Assembly: GCA_015520475.1 (NCBI GenBank)
Contig: WAQA01000101.1
Span: 1-6,407, forward strand
Direction: 5' to 3'
Length of the DNA: 6,407 nt
DNA from: Candidatus Bathyarchaeota archaeon
GTDB taxonomy: Archaea > Thermoproteota > Bathyarchaeia > Bathyarchaeales > WAQA01
Shown: piece after piece, positions 6,338 to 6,407 of the stretch
Position numbering within the stretch: position 1 is the stretch's first letter
Layout of the letters: every line of letters starts with the position of its first letter
The notes under the pieces: model-generated
What the model saw: only the letters and a program-made list of their open reading frames with translations
What the model was told of the DNA's origin: nothing
Database searches by the model: none
Position numbers and translations under genes: made by a program

Positions 6338-6381
6338 GTCTCGAAGAGGAGGATACATTCAGCCGATGTGAAGATAGAAGA

Positions 6382-6407
6382 CTGTCTCTTATACACATCT
6401 CCGAGCC
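6382..6407 (+). other. Tn5/Nextera sequencing adapter (non-genomic)
   Basis: Bases 6382-6400 read CTGTCTCTTATACACATCT, the exact 19-bp Tn5 mosaic end, and 6401-6407 read CCGAGCC, the start of the Nextera read-2 adapter. This marks the end of a short-read contig. The preceding genomic sequence ends at 6381 at the latest. Confidence 0.96.

Noticed and set aside
1..6381. CRISPR array, tRNA, rRNA or insertion sequence.
   Set aside because: Reading both strands showed no regularly spaced repeats, no cloverleaf-like conserved tRNA blocks, no rRNA signatures and no transposase; the Tn5 sequence at the end is library adapter.
6346..6407. Possible divergent gene start: GAGGAGG at 6346-6352 followed by GTG at 6368 (and ATG at 6366).
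   Set aside because: The ATG is followed at once by TGA. The GTG lies 15 bases from the GAGGAGG and has only four codons before the adapter begins, so nothing can be supported.

Overview
The window looks archaeal. Candidate TATA boxes sit about 25 bases upstream of start codons at the head of transcription units, which is the leaderless arrangement. Internal genes carry GAGG-type Shine-Dalgarno sites. Arginine codons are mostly AGA/AGG, ATA is common for isoleucine, and the proteins belong to families widespread in Thermoproteota-like archaea (Bathyarchaeia, Korarchaeia, Nitrososphaeria relatives). I cannot fix the lineage further. The last 26 bases (6382-6407) match the Tn5/Nextera transposase adapter, so this is probably the end of a draft or metagenomic contig and those bases are not genomic.

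Left half (1-2954, + strand): two successive copies of a two-gene cassette. Copy 1 is the C-terminal part of a KaiC/GvpD-like RecA-fold protein (1-501, cut by the window edge) followed by a 106-aa helical protein (517-837). Copy 2 is a complete two-domain KaiC/GvpD-like protein (1121-2560), with an intact N-terminal P-loop and a second RecA-like domain that has lost its P-loop, followed by a 110-aa helical protein (2622-2954). The two large proteins share a long C-terminal region ending in LYGVKPRT. The two small proteins share an IER-II-LY-LGI block. Each ATPase-like protein therefore travels with its own small partner, which suggests a duplicated signalling or regulatory module of unknown output. 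Between the copies lies a spacer with a good TATA box placed for a leaderless 34-codon ORF (995-1099). That ORF ends just before the second ATPase gene and resembles the N-terminus of archaeal threonyl-tRNA synthetase.

Right half (2967-6267, - strand): a two-gene operon convergent to the cassettes. It encodes a 945-aa UPF0182-family membrane protein with seven predicted membrane segments and a large non-membrane domain. Ten bases later comes a 150-aa protein with two membrane segments and a C-terminal Hsp20/alpha-crystallin-like domain. The operon appears to start from a leaderless promoter at about 6290. Its upstream region holds a perfect 7-bp inverted repeat (6320-6337), followed by the adapter.
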